Shown piece after piece: positions 9,757 to 21,097 of a stretch of DNA of 64,000 nucleotides. How positions within the stretch are numbered: position 1 is the stretch's first letter; each line of letters opens with the position of its first letter. Source of the DNA: Cheiracanthium punctorium (Eukaryota > Arthropoda > Arachnida > Araneae > Cheiracanthiidae). The notes under the pieces are model-generated. The model searched no databases. It was not told where the DNA came from and saw only the letters and a list, made by a program, of their open reading frames with translations. Where the stretch lies: the NCBI GenBank assembly GCA_038373885.1, contig JAWZYV010013186.1:248001-312000 (forward strand), written 5' to 3'. The position numbers and the translations under genes are program-made.

Positions 9757-10334
9757 TCGCATTACTTCTATGTCGCAATTTTGGGACACATTTTTCGGAC
9801 AATTTTCAATAAAGGGGGTGAGAGAAAATGACAGTCATTAATATATGGGTGTCCGAAAAATCGTGATTTTTAACTAAAAATGATTTTTTTCTGGCTGTTA
9901 ATACAGGGATTAAAACACAGGACAATACAGGACTGCTTTTAAATATGGGACAAGTTCCGTTTAATACGGACCGGTTGCTCCTTTTAACATGGTGAATATG
10001 TTAGGGGGGGGGGGAACAAGGCAAGAAACTGAATACAAAAATCCTGGTTTGCTACAAGTCAGCTGTTGGGACATGTGCCTCAAGCTAGGGTTGCCAAGCC
10101 GCTCTCTATCCCCCTATATTTAACTTTGTGTGGTAACTGATCACTAACGGAAGAACGACCAACTAAAGTTGTACCCGTACATGTTCCTGTATTGCAAAAA
10201 TACAAAGAGCTGAATTAAAAAAAACTAAAAGGAAAGAAATAAACAAAGCAGTTTTCTCCCTGAAAACATCTCTAACTTTTCTTTGAAAACCTCAAAACAG
10301 GCGCCTGAGTAGAGATTTCGTCAAAATCTCTATG
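9757..10334. other. Intergenic sequence, no gene seen
   Basis: Contains a short inverted pair GACACATTTTTCGGAC / GTGTCCGAAAAATC (9786 and 9849) and a G-run at 10010. No other feature. Confidence 0.4.
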
Positions 10335-10336
10335 TA

Positions 10337-10523
10337 CAGTGGCCATCGCTTAATTGGATCACTGGTTAATTGGATCAGCCGCTTTATCGAATCAAATCAC
10401 AGAAAGCGGAACGGAATCGCTCTTTTCGAAACCTCAATCAAAGCCGCCGCTTTTTCGAATCAGCCGCTTTATTGGATCAAAAATAGATGGCACGAACGTG
10501 ATCGAATTAAGAGGCTCCCACTG
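10337..10523. mobile_element. pogo/Tigger-like MITE, 187 bp
   Basis: Ends CAGTGG and CCACTG, flanked by TA on both sides (10335-6 and 10524-5). Subterminal CTTAATTGGATC and GATCGAATTAAG are inverted. An internal direct repeat of AATCAGCCGCTTTATYG-type sequence explains the open frames read through it. Confidence 0.65.
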
Positions 10524-10525
10524 TA

Positions 10526-12116
10526 TAATGGACGTGATCTGTCTTACGCGACGGATATTACACGTTTTCCACGAGTAACGTTTCTCAGAGGTAACGTCAA
10601 CTCCCCGCCAGAAACGCGGGGTTTTTCGACAACAGTCAGAAAAGCGAACCAGAAGTGCTGGATGTGAGATGTTCAGTATCGTCTTCGTGATTGACTAATG
10701 AAGAAGAAAGCCCATCGTCGAACTGTATTTCGTCCCTCGCAGCATCACTGAAGGCGCATGCACCCAAACCAAATGCATAAAAAGTTTATTCATTATGGTT
10801 TGAGGGGTGTTTATAAGTGTCTAAAGTAACTGTGTGTGTTTCAAAAAGTTATATGTACCCTGTTTCGAAATCCTGTTATATACCCTGTTACCACGAAATT
10901 TTAACTTACGCGAGGGTTTCGTTCCCCCAGCATAAGTAAAGACTGCACCGTACTGAAAAATGGAGGCTTGCACCGCCCGTGCAGTTAAGAGACACTATAC
11001 CTTAACCAAGTAAACCCCGAAATGGAGGTTTTCTGCTTTAGTTAATTTTTGCTACTTTCTTTTTTCCCGTTTCCGTTAAAAATAAAGTAAGATTAATATA
11101 GTGGCCCATTTTTCTTTAAAATCTTGAAAGAAATAATCGTATTTCTCTGTTTCACTGTATTAAACTTAAGAAACTTTTTAACTTCGGATTCGATTTGCGA
11201 AACCGTTTCATTTTATTGAAGGCAAAACTTTTTCCACACCCGGCCGAAATTTTAACCATATAGAAATGTTTTGTTTTAAAGTGGTTTATTTCTTTTAAAA
11301 AAATATGAAAGGCGTCCCGGATGGTTAAGAGGATAGTTTATTACTTTAAACTATTTGAAATACTTCATGATAAATCAGTAATAAAGCCTATTTGTCCATT
11401 TGAAGTGTTGTGAGCCGTGTGGAATAAACAGCATTGAAAAATGTTGGCGATTGAAACTGTTTTTTATTAGAAGAAATTTACTAAGTGCAATAACCAATAG
11501 TGCTGCTGCTGGCGGTGGCTAGACATTCTAGCCACCTGCTTATGGTGTACTTGACAAATTTCAGAAGAATTAGTCAATTTTCCTATCATAGGCGTAGAGT
11601 TATATGGGCCCGTGGGGCTCGAGCCCCCCCCCAATAAATTGTGAATAGGGGCTGAGCCCACCCAATAATTTACCACTCAATACAGAAAACTAATTTATAC
11701 TAACATAAAAAAAAGTATTTCCCGCCATTTACAAACGTTTAAAAAAACCTTTACTTGTAGGTACTTTTAAAAATTTCCTTCTTTTGCTTTCAATCATGAT
11801 TTAGTATTCATTGTGACGCCACGTAACACACAATGTTACTATAAGTTGCCCTCGCCAGGCTCTGGTTCATTAAAATCAGATTATGCTATGTAAAGTATGA
11901 AATGAAGAAAAGTTCAGATGTGTCTAAAATGCACTATCTCATCGAAAATGTTTTCTTTTCCTCCTTTGGATTTTTTACTTTGCTTCTATTTTTAACTTAT
12001 AACATGGTAGGAAAATACTAACATGGATACTTATCTTACATAGGTGTAGAATTCTATGGGCCCATAGAGCTGGAGCGCCTCCAATAATTTACACTTATAT
12101 AGAGTAAGTTACATGT
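10526..12116. other. Intergenic sequence with transposon remnants
   Basis: About 11000-11230 matches the 3' part of the X-box dispersed repeat. 11590-11680 and 12045-12090 are two related pieces (CATAGGYGTAGA, GGGCTCGAGCC, CCCAATAATTTAC) of an unplaced element. No gene seen. Confidence 0.4.
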
Positions 12117-12124
12117 ACGTGAAT

Positions 12125-12290
12125 CAGTGGCGTAGCCAGAAATTTTTCATGGGGGGGGTACGACTTCTGCAACTCATATATATGTATACGGGTGTATAAT
12201 AAGGGAGTGAAGAATATACATTTTTTATTGCAAAAATTCCTCATGGGGGTTATGACCCCCCTAATTCCCCGTCCCTTGGCTACGCCACTG
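12125..12290. mobile_element. hAT-type MITE, CAGTGGCGTAGCCAG family (166 bp)
   Basis: Ends CAGTGGCGTAGCCAG and TTGGCTACGCCACTG. Perfect 8-bp target duplication ACGTGAAT (12117-12124, 12291-12298). Interior holds G and C tracts and a CATATATATGTATAC block. Confidence 0.9.
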
Positions 12291-12447
12291 ACGTGAATAT
12301 ATGTGGTTGTGGGGCCCAGCCCCCCCCAATAATTTTGAAAACTTTACGCTTATGTTTCCTATGTCTATTTACCAGATAATAATGAAATTTGCACAAAATG
12401 ATATTAGGATGTAAAGTGTTATGCACATTTATAAAAATGTTATAGAT

Positions 12448-12920
12448 CAGAGGTTCCCAAACTGAGTGCTGCGGCACCCTAGGGTGCCATGAGTGTATGT
12501 CAGGGGTGCCGTGGAGATAATCAAGAAAAGTGTTTTGGTGGAGTATAATCAAATAATTTCCTCTGAACCGGTATCCCCAAGAAAGTGAGCCAAGCCGGAT
12601 CACTAAGTGGGCTCAAACAAAAATATTTCAGTCAAGTTCAAGACTGTCCTGTAGCCTCTCTTTGGTAGGAACTCCCTGACATGGGGGTATTGTCGAAATT
12701 CTATATCCCTTTCCCAGGAGAGTACTTACTTGATAGTTAGCCCTGTAAACAAACAAACAAAAAATAACTTAAAATGCATCCAAACTGCTTCATTCTAACC
12801 TTTATATTCATATTGCTTTAAAGGAAATCTGCCGCGAAAGTTTTTAGCCTGAAAAGGGTGCCGCGAAATGCTTTTAGCCTGACAAGGGTGCCGCGGGTAA
12901 AAAAAGTTTGGGAACCACTG
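12448..12920. mobile_element. hAT-type element, CAGTGGTTCCCAAACT family (473 bp)
   Basis: Ends CAGAGGTTCCCAAACT and AGTTTGGGAACCACTG, with perfect target duplication TTATAGAT (12440-12447, 12921-12928). No transposase frame. Confidence 0.9.
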
Positions 12921-12928
12921 TTATAGAT

Positions 12929-14226
12929 GTTTTACAGAAAAATTATCTATGCTTCATTAAATTGACATCAGAAATTTAACTATTACTCCAGGCATCTGCA
13001 AAAACGAGAAAATACAACTAAAGTTCTTGCGCCGGAAAGGGTTAAATATCACACAAATTTCAGAATTTTTTAAAATATTTGTTTTATGCAGGGGTCGATG
13101 CAGACGAAAATGGGGTCTGTTTTGCGGCCGCTTCAGAAAATTACAATCGATTAAAACGGTTCCTTCATAAAAGTATAATCTATTAAAACGGCCCTTCATT
13201 GACATTTTTACTTGCTTTTTAATCTGTTTTATAAATTATTTTAACAAAAAAAAGTGACTTTAATTAAAGATTGGTATGAAATTTCACAAAAGTAAGTGTT
13301 GAAATTCACAAAATTAAGTATTGAAGTTCCCCCAAAAATTGGCAGTTTTCACAAAAATGGAACCCTTGATAATTTATACAGCTAATTGGTATGTTGCAGA
13401 TTGGCAACACGGTGTGATAAATAGTTTCATTATTCAACACTGTTGGCGAATCAAGCACGTTTAATTTCCACTGATTTCGAACATTAACCAAAAATCGGTA
13501 TGTCCTTCAACTGATTAAGAGTTTAAAAGTTTCCATCCCCAATCGAGTGATTTGTATGTAATCTCATTATTCTACCTTTTCATTTTTTTTTACTTTACCC
13601 TATTAAATTGCTTGACTACCGCGTTTTCCAGTTTATCTTTGTGTACCATGTTTGCGTTCCTCTTTTCTGGTTCGCTGTTGCTATGGAGACAGACTCCGTT
13701 CCAATCGTATTTCTCTTTCAGTGGGAAGCTGGAATCTTTCTAGACAAAGCTGTGTGCTTTTTCGCTATTGTTTTATTTTTATATTCCCCAGGTCAAGTCT
13801 GATTGCATTTTCAGATGTTCACTTAAGTGAATTGGTATTTTATTTTATTTATTATTTTTCAAATATAGACTGATGTAGTTGTTTATTATTTTGCAATCTC
13901 GAGAAATAGTTTTTCTGTTTAATGGTATTAAATTTCTCTTAATGTAGAATTACGTTCTTCCATAATGGTCCTATGCAAAGAAAAAACATTTTTTTTTCGG
14001 ATGCCGGCCTGCATTAATACCCCCGTAGAGAATTAATTGCGTAAACTAAGCGATATAACACTACGTTTTCTTTTATGACAGTCGAAAACGCGACTTCATA
14101 AATTAAAAATGGTATGAGTTTGATAAACTCCGACACAGAATTTATGTCACATTCACTATTTGTGCAATTGTTAATGGCTTTTTTTGAGATCACACATTTT
14201 GACATTTTTAACGAGTTTAAACTATT
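12929..14226. other. Intergenic sequence with an X-box repeat
   Basis: 13590-13860 is a copy of the X-box dispersed repeat (TTTGTGTACCATGTTTGCG). The rest is AT-rich without a supported feature. Confidence 0.4.
13677..13690. promoter_or_regulatory. Degenerate X-box in a dispersed repeat
   Basis: GTTGCTATGGAGAC keeps one good half site. The flanks (GTTTGCGTTCC, AGACTCCGTTCC) match the 6074 copy. Confidence 0.3.
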
Positions 14227-14235
14227 CTCCTGTTG

Positions 14236-14479
14236 GCCTCACCATGCCACAGTGGTTATATCAATATAAATTGGTAGACGGCCGAAGTGTGATGGTCCCG
14301 GTTCGGGTCCCATAGCGCGGTCGTCGATCTAACGGTCTGGAGTTTTGGTAGGTTTTCTCCAGATGTAACGTGAATACGCGTTAGAACCCTTTAGAAAGTC
14401 CTCCTACCAAGGCATCCCTCATTTTAGGCGGATACCCCTCGCGCAGGTTTGCCTTAATCGCACACAATCACAATCTATG
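14236..14479 (+). mobile_element. tRNA-derived SINE, 244 bp
   Basis: tRNA-like head with a degenerate A box near CACAGTGGTTATATC and a B box GGTTCGGGTCCC, followed by the family body (TCTAACGGTCTGGAGTTTTG, AATACGCGTTAGAACCC). Flanked by a 9-bp duplication CTCCTGTTG (14227-14235, 14480-14488). Same family as 27177 and 53021. Confidence 0.7.
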
Positions 14480-14488
14480 CTCCTGTTG

Positions 14489-16057
14489 AACCATGAGGGA
14501 TTTAAATATTTAAATTGAGTAATTCAGGAGGAGGAATAACGATAGGTAGTATTACTTTAAGTAATAAGTAGTATTTGTATATTTGTTACGATAATATATA
14601 TTAAAGCACAATATAACCAGTTAATAAATATTTAATTTAGTAAGTGTTTGTTATATTCCTTATTTTTTCAACGGGCGCCTTGCATCTCGCTGAGCGATAA
14701 GTAATCCTACGTCAATATTCATATATCCCGTGGTAGTTTCAACAGAAGATACTACATGAACTTTTTTTAAACATAAAATTTTGCTAAGCCTGCTTTGTAC
14801 TTTCATGAAAACTAAATTGTTATTTTGCATTTCCACTTTAATAATGCTATACATCACTTGCGTGAGTACTTTGTCCTCCAAAGCAACCGTTGCTATGACA
14901 ACGGATTCCATTTCAATTACTTTTCCACCCTCTCAGCGCAGCAGAGCTAGAGCTTCTCACAAGATTTGCCATGTTCTTAAATTTCCGATATTTCTGAGTT
15001 CCAAGTCTATCCACTTTGGTTAATTTATAATACTTTTTTTTTCCCCACCTTTGTTTTTAAGTAAGATTAATGGAGTAGTGTGCGCTCTTTTAAAGATCCT
15101 AAGAAATAAATCAATATTATAAAGAAAGAAATTTAAAAATCTTGTTTTACTCCTCGGGATAATCTTTTCTCCTGGCGAGAAATTTTTCTTTGCTTCAGTT
15201 TTCAGTTGTGAACGTTTAAGAAAGATAAAGATAGAATCGCCAGTTACGATTCTCTTAAAATGTCATCTTAATTCTTTTTTTTTTTTTAAACTTCGAACTT
15301 TTCCCTACTAGGTTAAGTATAAACTGCACTAAAGTGTATCTGTTTTCCTTAAAGACCATCTCGAAGAAATATTGAACGTTAAATGCGTTTTCATCGAACT
15401 AGCTTTATGTACCGCTTATCCATAGAATAGTATAGCTTGGCGAGTGTTGGACGTTACATGAAACATTCTCGGAAATAAGAAAAAAAAAATCTTTTTTCTG
15501 TCCTTATATTATTCATGTAATGATCTCGAATGTCTTAAGAAGTCACGTCATGTCTCCAAATATCTGTCCGTAATTCTCACCATGCAGTAAAGCTAACTAC
15601 AGGAGTGGTGCCCGAAAGAACTTCAAATGTTCGAAAAGCTAAACTTTTACAGGCATGTGAGAGAAAGATAACGTTACAGGAGCCATGTCCCTTAAAAGCG
15701 TCTAACGATCCCCCCAAGCTGCATTTTTCAATGATGCTCTAGAAAAGCTGACTTTACTGCATACCTTCCATCTCCAAATTACATTATTTTATGGATGTTC
15801 GAGAAAGCTAACTTTTTCTCTACGGAGTCATGTCCCAAATAACTGTTTCGAAGCTGTGTATTTTAAACATCCGCGATAGCTTTACATCGCTCATATCCCA
15901 ACTAGCATCGAACAGTCGCTAAGCTAACGCATGTATACTGCACTAATTTTAGTGAGAAAAGAAACTATCTCTAGGTAAAAAAAAAAATATTTTTTTCTCT
16001 GTTCTTCCTTGAAAGTTTCCCATAAAAAATATCCAAAACGCTTACGTAGTCAAATCC
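14489..16057. other. Intergenic sequence with an X-box repeat
   Basis: 14800-15200 is a further copy of the X-box dispersed repeat. 15400-15960 repeats short motifs (GTCATGTCCC, CGAAAAGCTAACTTT) irregularly at about 60-80 bp, perhaps an old tandem array. No gene seen. Confidence 0.4.
14889..14902. promoter_or_regulatory. X-box in a dispersed repeat
   Basis: GTTGCTATGACAAC, two RFX-like half sites with two mismatches, followed by GGATTCCATTTCAATTAC as in the other copies. Confidence 0.35.
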
Positions 16058-16134
16058 AGGCGCGTAGCCAGATAATTTTTTGGGCTTGGGGGGGGGGGGG
16101 GGGGGGATATGAACTTATCTATAATAATAAAAAT

Positions 16135-16989
16135 CTGGAGTGACTCCACTCGACTTTCCGAACACTTACGATTAAGATCGTTACCAAGCATTTAAATAAA
16201 TTTTAATCGATGAATAATTCAAACATATATACCAAATTGAAACTCAATCGAATGCACCATTTAAACGCTTGCGCACTTTCAAGAATTTCTCCCCATATGC
16301 CATTATGCCATAACATAAAAGAAATTTTTGTCGTAGTCCTGTAGAAAAACTATAAGTCTTATACACACCAAAATCAATACCGGTCTTAAGATGGTGATTT
16401 ATAACATATATACCCAATTTCAGCTCAATCGAAGGTACCGTTTAAACGCTAGCGCACTTTCAAGAATTTCCCCCATAGGCCAGAATGTAAAAGAAATCTT
16501 TGTCGTAGCCCAGTAGAAAAACTATAAGTGCTATACACACCAAAATCAATACCGGTCTTGCAACGGTGGTTTATAACATATATACCCAATTTGAGCTCAA
16601 TCGAATCTACCGTTTAAACGCTGGCGCACTTTCAAGAAATTCCCCCATAGGCCATAATGTAAAAGAAATCTTTGTCGTAGCCCTGTAGAAAAACTATAAG
16701 TCCTATACACATCCAAATTAATATGGGTCTTAAGATAGTGGTTTATAACATATATACCCAATTTGAGCTCAATCGAATCTACCGTTTAAACGCTAGCGCA
16801 CTTTCAAGAATTTCCCCCCATAGGCCATAATGTAAAAGAAATCTTTGTCGTAGCCCTGTAGAAAAACTATAAGTCCTATACACACCAAAATCAATACCGG
16901 TCTTGCGACGGTGGTTTATGACATATATATCCAATTTGAGCTCAATCGAATGCTCCGTTCAGGAGCTATCGTGTTCACTCACATACACA

Positions 16990-17035
<46 letters not shown>

Positions 17036-17164
17036 TACATACATCTCGTAAAAATAGCATAAATGGATTCAGAAGCCCTCAAAACGTGTAAAAACACCAA
17101 AATCTCGAAGTCGAATTTTTTCATGATTACAATACTTTCCTTACATGGTACATGTTCGGAAAGT
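16135..17164 (-). mobile_element. Helentron-like interspersed element, four internal units (1030 bp)
   Basis: Hairpin TGGAGTGACTCCA then CGACTTTCCGAACA at the left. Four units of about 172-180 bp (TTTAAACG anchors near 16262, 16442, 16613, 16785). Then a (CA)n microsatellite and the right end TGTTCGGAAAGT. It sits directly next to a truncated hAT left end (CGCGTAGCCAG at 16062) and a long G-run. Confidence 0.75.
16992..17031. repeat. (CA)n microsatellite inside the Helentron-like element
   Basis: About 19-20 CA units followed by (CATA)n. The same position is CA-rich in other copies. Confidence 0.9.
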
Positions 17165-18003
17165 AATGAATGTTTGTAAATCTGTCTGTCTGTATGTGTG
17201 CGGTCTCCAGACAAACCTACTGCACGCAGAACTCTGAAAATTTGAATATATAAGCCCATGAGTCCGATAATGTGCACCTGAGAATCAGAATTTTAAAATT
17301 TTAGTTACTTTTTAATTATTAATTAAAAACCGTTTTCAGGATGCCATGCTCGGCGAGTTTCGCCAGCATGATACTGTGAAACAAAATCGCATGCATTGGA
17401 AAACATGAAATGGCACGGAAATTTAGTCAGTTTTGCGCCAATCTATATCAATAAAAATGAATGTCTGAAAATCTGCATGCGTGCGATGTCCAGAAAAAAC
17501 TACTGGACGCAGAACTCTGAAAATTCGAACATATGAGCCCATTCCTTCGGTAATGTACACCTGAGGCTCAGAATTTTGAAATTTTAATTACTTTTTAAAT
17601 TATTAATTAAAAACCGATTTTAGATCGTCATGTTTGGCGAACTTTGGCCTCATGAAAAGATTTATGCTTGAAGTGAGTGGTAACCGCAAAAGTAAAAAAC
17701 CGTTTTTTACGTTGCCATGCTTGGCGAGTTTCGCCCGAATGCTACTATAAAACAAATCGTTTGCATTTGAGAAGCATGAAATGGCACGAAAATTTCATCA
17801 GGTTTACGCCAAATCTATCTATCTCTATAATAATAAAAATGAATGTTTGTAAATCTGTCTGTGTGCGGTCTCCAGACAAATCTACTGCACACAGAACTCT
17901 GAAAATTTGAATATATAAGCCCATGAATGCCGATAATGTGCACCTGAGAATCAGAATTTTAAAATTTTAATTACTTTTTTTAATTATTAATTAAAAACCG
18001 TTC
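17165..18003 (+). mobile_element. Three direct copies of an ATGAATGTTTGTAAATCTG unit (Helitron-like)
   Basis: Units start near 17165, 17456 and 17836 and share TGCACRCAGAACTCTGAAAA, GATAATGTGCACCTGAG and TTAATTATTAATTAAAAACC. The first two also share CATGCTYGGCGAGTTTCGCC. An AATAAAAATGAATGT lead is typical of Helitron-type ends in arthropods, from family knowledge. No helicase frame is present. Confidence 0.45.
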
Positions 18004-18027
18004 TAAAACGGAAATTTTCTTACCCTG

Positions 18028-18330
18028 TGTTACGAATTTTGGGAGCAACCCGCTGTTCTGGGGTTTAAAACAGTTTAAAATTCGTATTCTACGCGTTAAA
18101 TAGTTAAATTTTGCTTTTTGTTGCATCAATATGGAATGTTCTGGAAATCTCGGGTTCTATGGGTCGTAGGTCTTCGAAAACCTAATTTTTTAAGGACTTA
18201 TTTTTGGCGCCAATTTTGGCGATATTTTGCCAAAACTCGCCAAGTTTGACGATTTTTCTGTCATTTGGCGCGTTTTTCCTAATGGGACCTTTTCATGAAA
18301 TTTTTTATGGTACTTTTTATGGTATTTAAT
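18028..18330 (+). mobile_element. 5' fragment of an LTR (same family as the solo LTR at 39916)
   Basis: Starts TGTGTTACGAATTTT, then CAACCCGCTGTTCTGGGG, TTTGCTTTTTGTTGC and the GGCGCCAATTTTGGCG palindrome series. This matches the inverted sequence at about 40530-40836. It diverges after about 18330. Confidence 0.6.
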
Positions 18331-18810
18331 ACGTTTAATGACCTAACATTTCCTAATTTTAAGAAATTTAAATCGAAAATTGTGGATTTTACAAGATAAT
18401 TTGCTTAATTGGATGAAATATTTAATAACTCCAGCAATTTTAATGCAAATTACACGATATTTCTGAGGGAAATATGTGACTGCCACGGCAGTGAGTTGTC
18501 TTTAGTGGTGCGTTTGTAAGTACGTACCTGAAACTCTGGAACCATTATTTGCACATTCTGTTATACAATTGCGGCCTGGAGTACAAATCTGGAGTTGCAG
18601 TTTACATGTCAGATTTTGTAAATCGCATAATTTAAGGGGTTCACGGGCAACGCCGTGCGGGACTGGTAGTATGTGTATAAATAGATGTAATTTCTGCACG
18701 GCATAAATCTTGTGATCAATAATCCAAAAATTTCGGGGCGGGGGGATGTATCCCGATATCCGACCGCCCCTGATCAAACCAATGTGCTACCCATGCATGA
18801 ACGACTCTAC
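18331..18810. other. Intergenic sequence, no gene seen
   Basis: No supported feature. Confidence 0.4.
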
Positions 18811-19039
18811 CAGGTATGGGCAACCTTTTGAAAAGTTGCGGGCCAAACTTTAGGATATTAGCAAAGTCGTGGACCAAAATTCAAGATGTTAGCGAAGTCG
18901 CGGGTCGTATAATTGGGATTTATATGGAATTTTGAATGTTTATATGGGTTTTATACGGGGTTATGGTATGTTCCGCTGGCCAGATCAAAAGCCGTGGCGG
19001 TCCACATCCGGCCCGCGGGTCAGGGGTTGCCCATATGTG
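18811..19039. mobile_element. hAT-type MITE, CAGGTATGGGCAACC ends (229 bp)
   Basis: Ends CAGGTATGGGCAACC and GGTTGCCCATATGTG. Flanks GACTCTAC and GCCTCTAT match at 6 of 8 positions, so an old target duplication. Interior has repeated GCGGGYC-type blocks. Confidence 0.7.
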
Positions 19040-19159
19040 GCCTCTATGATTGTTTGTAGGTGGGTTGTTAAATCTAAGGTTTGCTCCTGGGAGATCTACA
19101 AGGGGCATCCAAAAAGTAAGTTACACTCGAACAATGTAAGTCAAAAAACACTTTATTGA

Positions 19160-19660
19160 GGAGTGCGCTACAATACAATATGACACACATACAGCACACA
19201 ATTTCTCTACATAATCTCCCAGTCGCTGCAGACATTTGTCGGAACGTTCCACCAATCGTTAGATGCCTTGGTGATAGAATATCGCTCCTTGGTCCCAGAG
19301 CCAGCTTAGAACATCTCTCTGAAACAGGCCATCGTTGGAAAATTGTCTTCCACCCAAATGCCCTTTGAGTTTCCCGAACACGTGAAAGTTGCAGGGCGCC
19401 AGGTCGGGACTGTACGGTGGATGCTGCCAGACCTCCCATTCAAAGCTCGCTCTTCAAGCACGCACGACACCAAATCCTGTGTTGTGCGTGCCTTGTGAGG
19501 TCTTGCATTGTCATGCGAGAGGACAATGCCTTTGCTTGAAGCGTTTTGCCCACAAAAATCGTACTGTCCCACGTACTTCAACGTTGGAGTAAGCTTCCAG
19601 TTTACGCGCCATTTCCTTCTCGTACTACGCACCAACGGTTGTCACTATCCGAATGAAATG
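19160..19660 (-). pseudogene. mariner (DD34D-type) transposase remnant
   Basis: C-terminal part of a mariner transposase. One frame reads SHDNARPHKARTTQ (about 19478-19525), with the second catalytic Asp. After a frameshift the next frame reads HPPYSPDLAPCNFHVFGKL (about 19377-19425). In active mariners the residue after APS is the third catalytic Asp; here it is Asn, so the enzyme would be dead even without the frameshift. Extra residues between the motifs suggest further indels. The N-terminal half is missing. Confidence 0.8.
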
Positions 19661-19688
19661 GCTACCGTTGGAAGCCGTGGAACTGAAC

Positions 19689-20733
19689 CAGTGGCGGCTC
19701 GTGGGATACAGCAAGTACAGCCGGGCTGCACTTGAAATTATCAGCACATACTTTAAAATAATTTATTCTACTAATTTTCCTAAATTCAGATTAGAATTGT
19801 GGAATTCCTACGGTAAATTAAAAAAATCTTCGAAAAAAACCAAACCAAAAAAAAAAAAAAAAAAACGTATTGTGGCCGGATCGCTCATTCAAAAGAAAAG
19901 CACTTTAATCTTCCCGCAATTCAATTGGGAAAATCTTTGGTTCAGCCCAGAGCGGTGAAAAGAAAATTGGCAGCACCGTTGCCATGACAACGACAACGTA
20001 AGCAGCCTCTCCGGCATAGGGAGTATGCAGCTGATACAGCCGATGAACGATTTTTTAACGGCGGCTGAACTTGAGAACTCGACTAACTGATTGGCTCGAA
20101 CGAGAAGTGAGGGAGGGGGGGTAAGGAGAATATATGTTTGGAAAACTCTCGACTTTATATTGCTAAATTTATCAAGAAAGGTAAGCCTGAATAGACGCTT
20201 ATGAATGGACAATGACCCATCCAAGCAGTATTGTTTTTAAGTAAGCAAGAACTGGCATTTAGGCGAGCGAGAAAGTTCTTTAAACATGGGAAATTTTAAA
20301 GAGCTTTTAAAATGATGGATATCTGAATTAAAACAACGCCTTTTTATGGGGACATCACTGACCGATTCGCATGTTTAAAAGAAAGGAGGATTGATTTGAC
20401 TTATAAAAAATATGTAAGTTTTCTTTTTTTTTTCTTTTCTTCTCGAGTTATCGTTACAAAAGAAAATTCTAAGGAAACTTCGAATCAGACGCGGATGAAT
20501 GCAATTTTGAGGATAAGAGCGGCTGGTTGAAATTTATGTCCATTTTATGGAAGTAAAATAGGATCTCTTACATTTTTTATGTAATTTCTATTTTTTTTTT
20601 CCTCTGTGAGGGCTTAATCCGCGAGCTTTCGAATTCAGTAACAAAGATTTTCCAATCCAGTCCGGAGGGAAGGGGGGGGGGTGGCTCATATGCTTCCGGC
20701 TGCACTAACAGTTTTGACCACGGGCCTCCACTG
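19689..20733. mobile_element. hAT-type element nested in the mariner (1045 bp)
   Basis: Ends CAGTGGCGGCTCGTGG and CCACGGGCCTCCACTG. Perfect target duplication AACTGAAC (19681-19688, 20734-20741). No complete transposase frame. It carries an X-box at 19978. Confidence 0.9.
19978..19991. promoter_or_regulatory. X-box inside a hAT element
   Basis: GTTGCCATGACAAC, one mismatch from the palindromic RFX consensus. The flanks differ from the X-box dispersed repeat. Confidence 0.35.
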
Positions 20734-20826
20734 AACTGAACTATCGTCTGCGCATGCTTCGGTCTTGTTTCGCAATGTTGCCATCCGTGGAGGAACAAGT
20801 GTAACTTACTTTTTGAATACCCCTTG

Positions 20827-20999
20827 CAGGGGCGTAGCCACGGGGAGGGGTTAGGGGGGTCATAACCCCCCCCCAAGGGAAATTTTTTGCCATGCAAAAT
20901 GTATATTCTTCACTACATTATCACACACACGTATACATATATATGAGTTGTAGTAGTCGTAACCCCCCCGCCCATGAAAAATTTCTGGCTACGCCACTG
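20827..20999. mobile_element. hAT-type MITE, CAGTGGCGTAGCC family, inserted in the mariner terminus (173 bp)
   Basis: Ends CAGGGGCGTAGCCACGG and TTTCTGGCTACGCCACTG. Target duplication ACCCCTTG (20819-20826, 21000-21007), which is the last 8 bp of the mariner. Confidence 0.9.
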
Positions 21000-21097
21000 A
21001 CCCCTTGTATATTTTAGTGTTGAGCAGCTTCTACGTTATACTAAAAGGCGAATCAAAACGGTAATATAGGAGCTAGGGGTAACATGGCTGTCCCTGC

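Larger units (their letters stand above)
19099..21007 (-). mobile_element. Internally deleted mariner with two nested hAT insertions
   Basis: Inverted ends are CAAGGGGCATCCAAAAAGTA on the left and, as the complement on the right, CAAGGGGTATTCAAAAAGTA. TA flanks at 19097-8 and 21008-9. The right-most 8 bp (ACCCCTTG) were duplicated by a hAT insertion (20827-20999), so the true end is 21007. A second hAT (19689-20733) splits the interior. Removing both leaves about 675 bp, half the usual 1.3 kb, so part of the transposase was deleted earlier. Confidence 0.85.

Noticed and set aside
10332..10667. 111-aa and overlapping 74-aa frames
   Set aside because: The start reads the repeated block of the Tigger-like MITE at 10337 and the remainder shows no domain.
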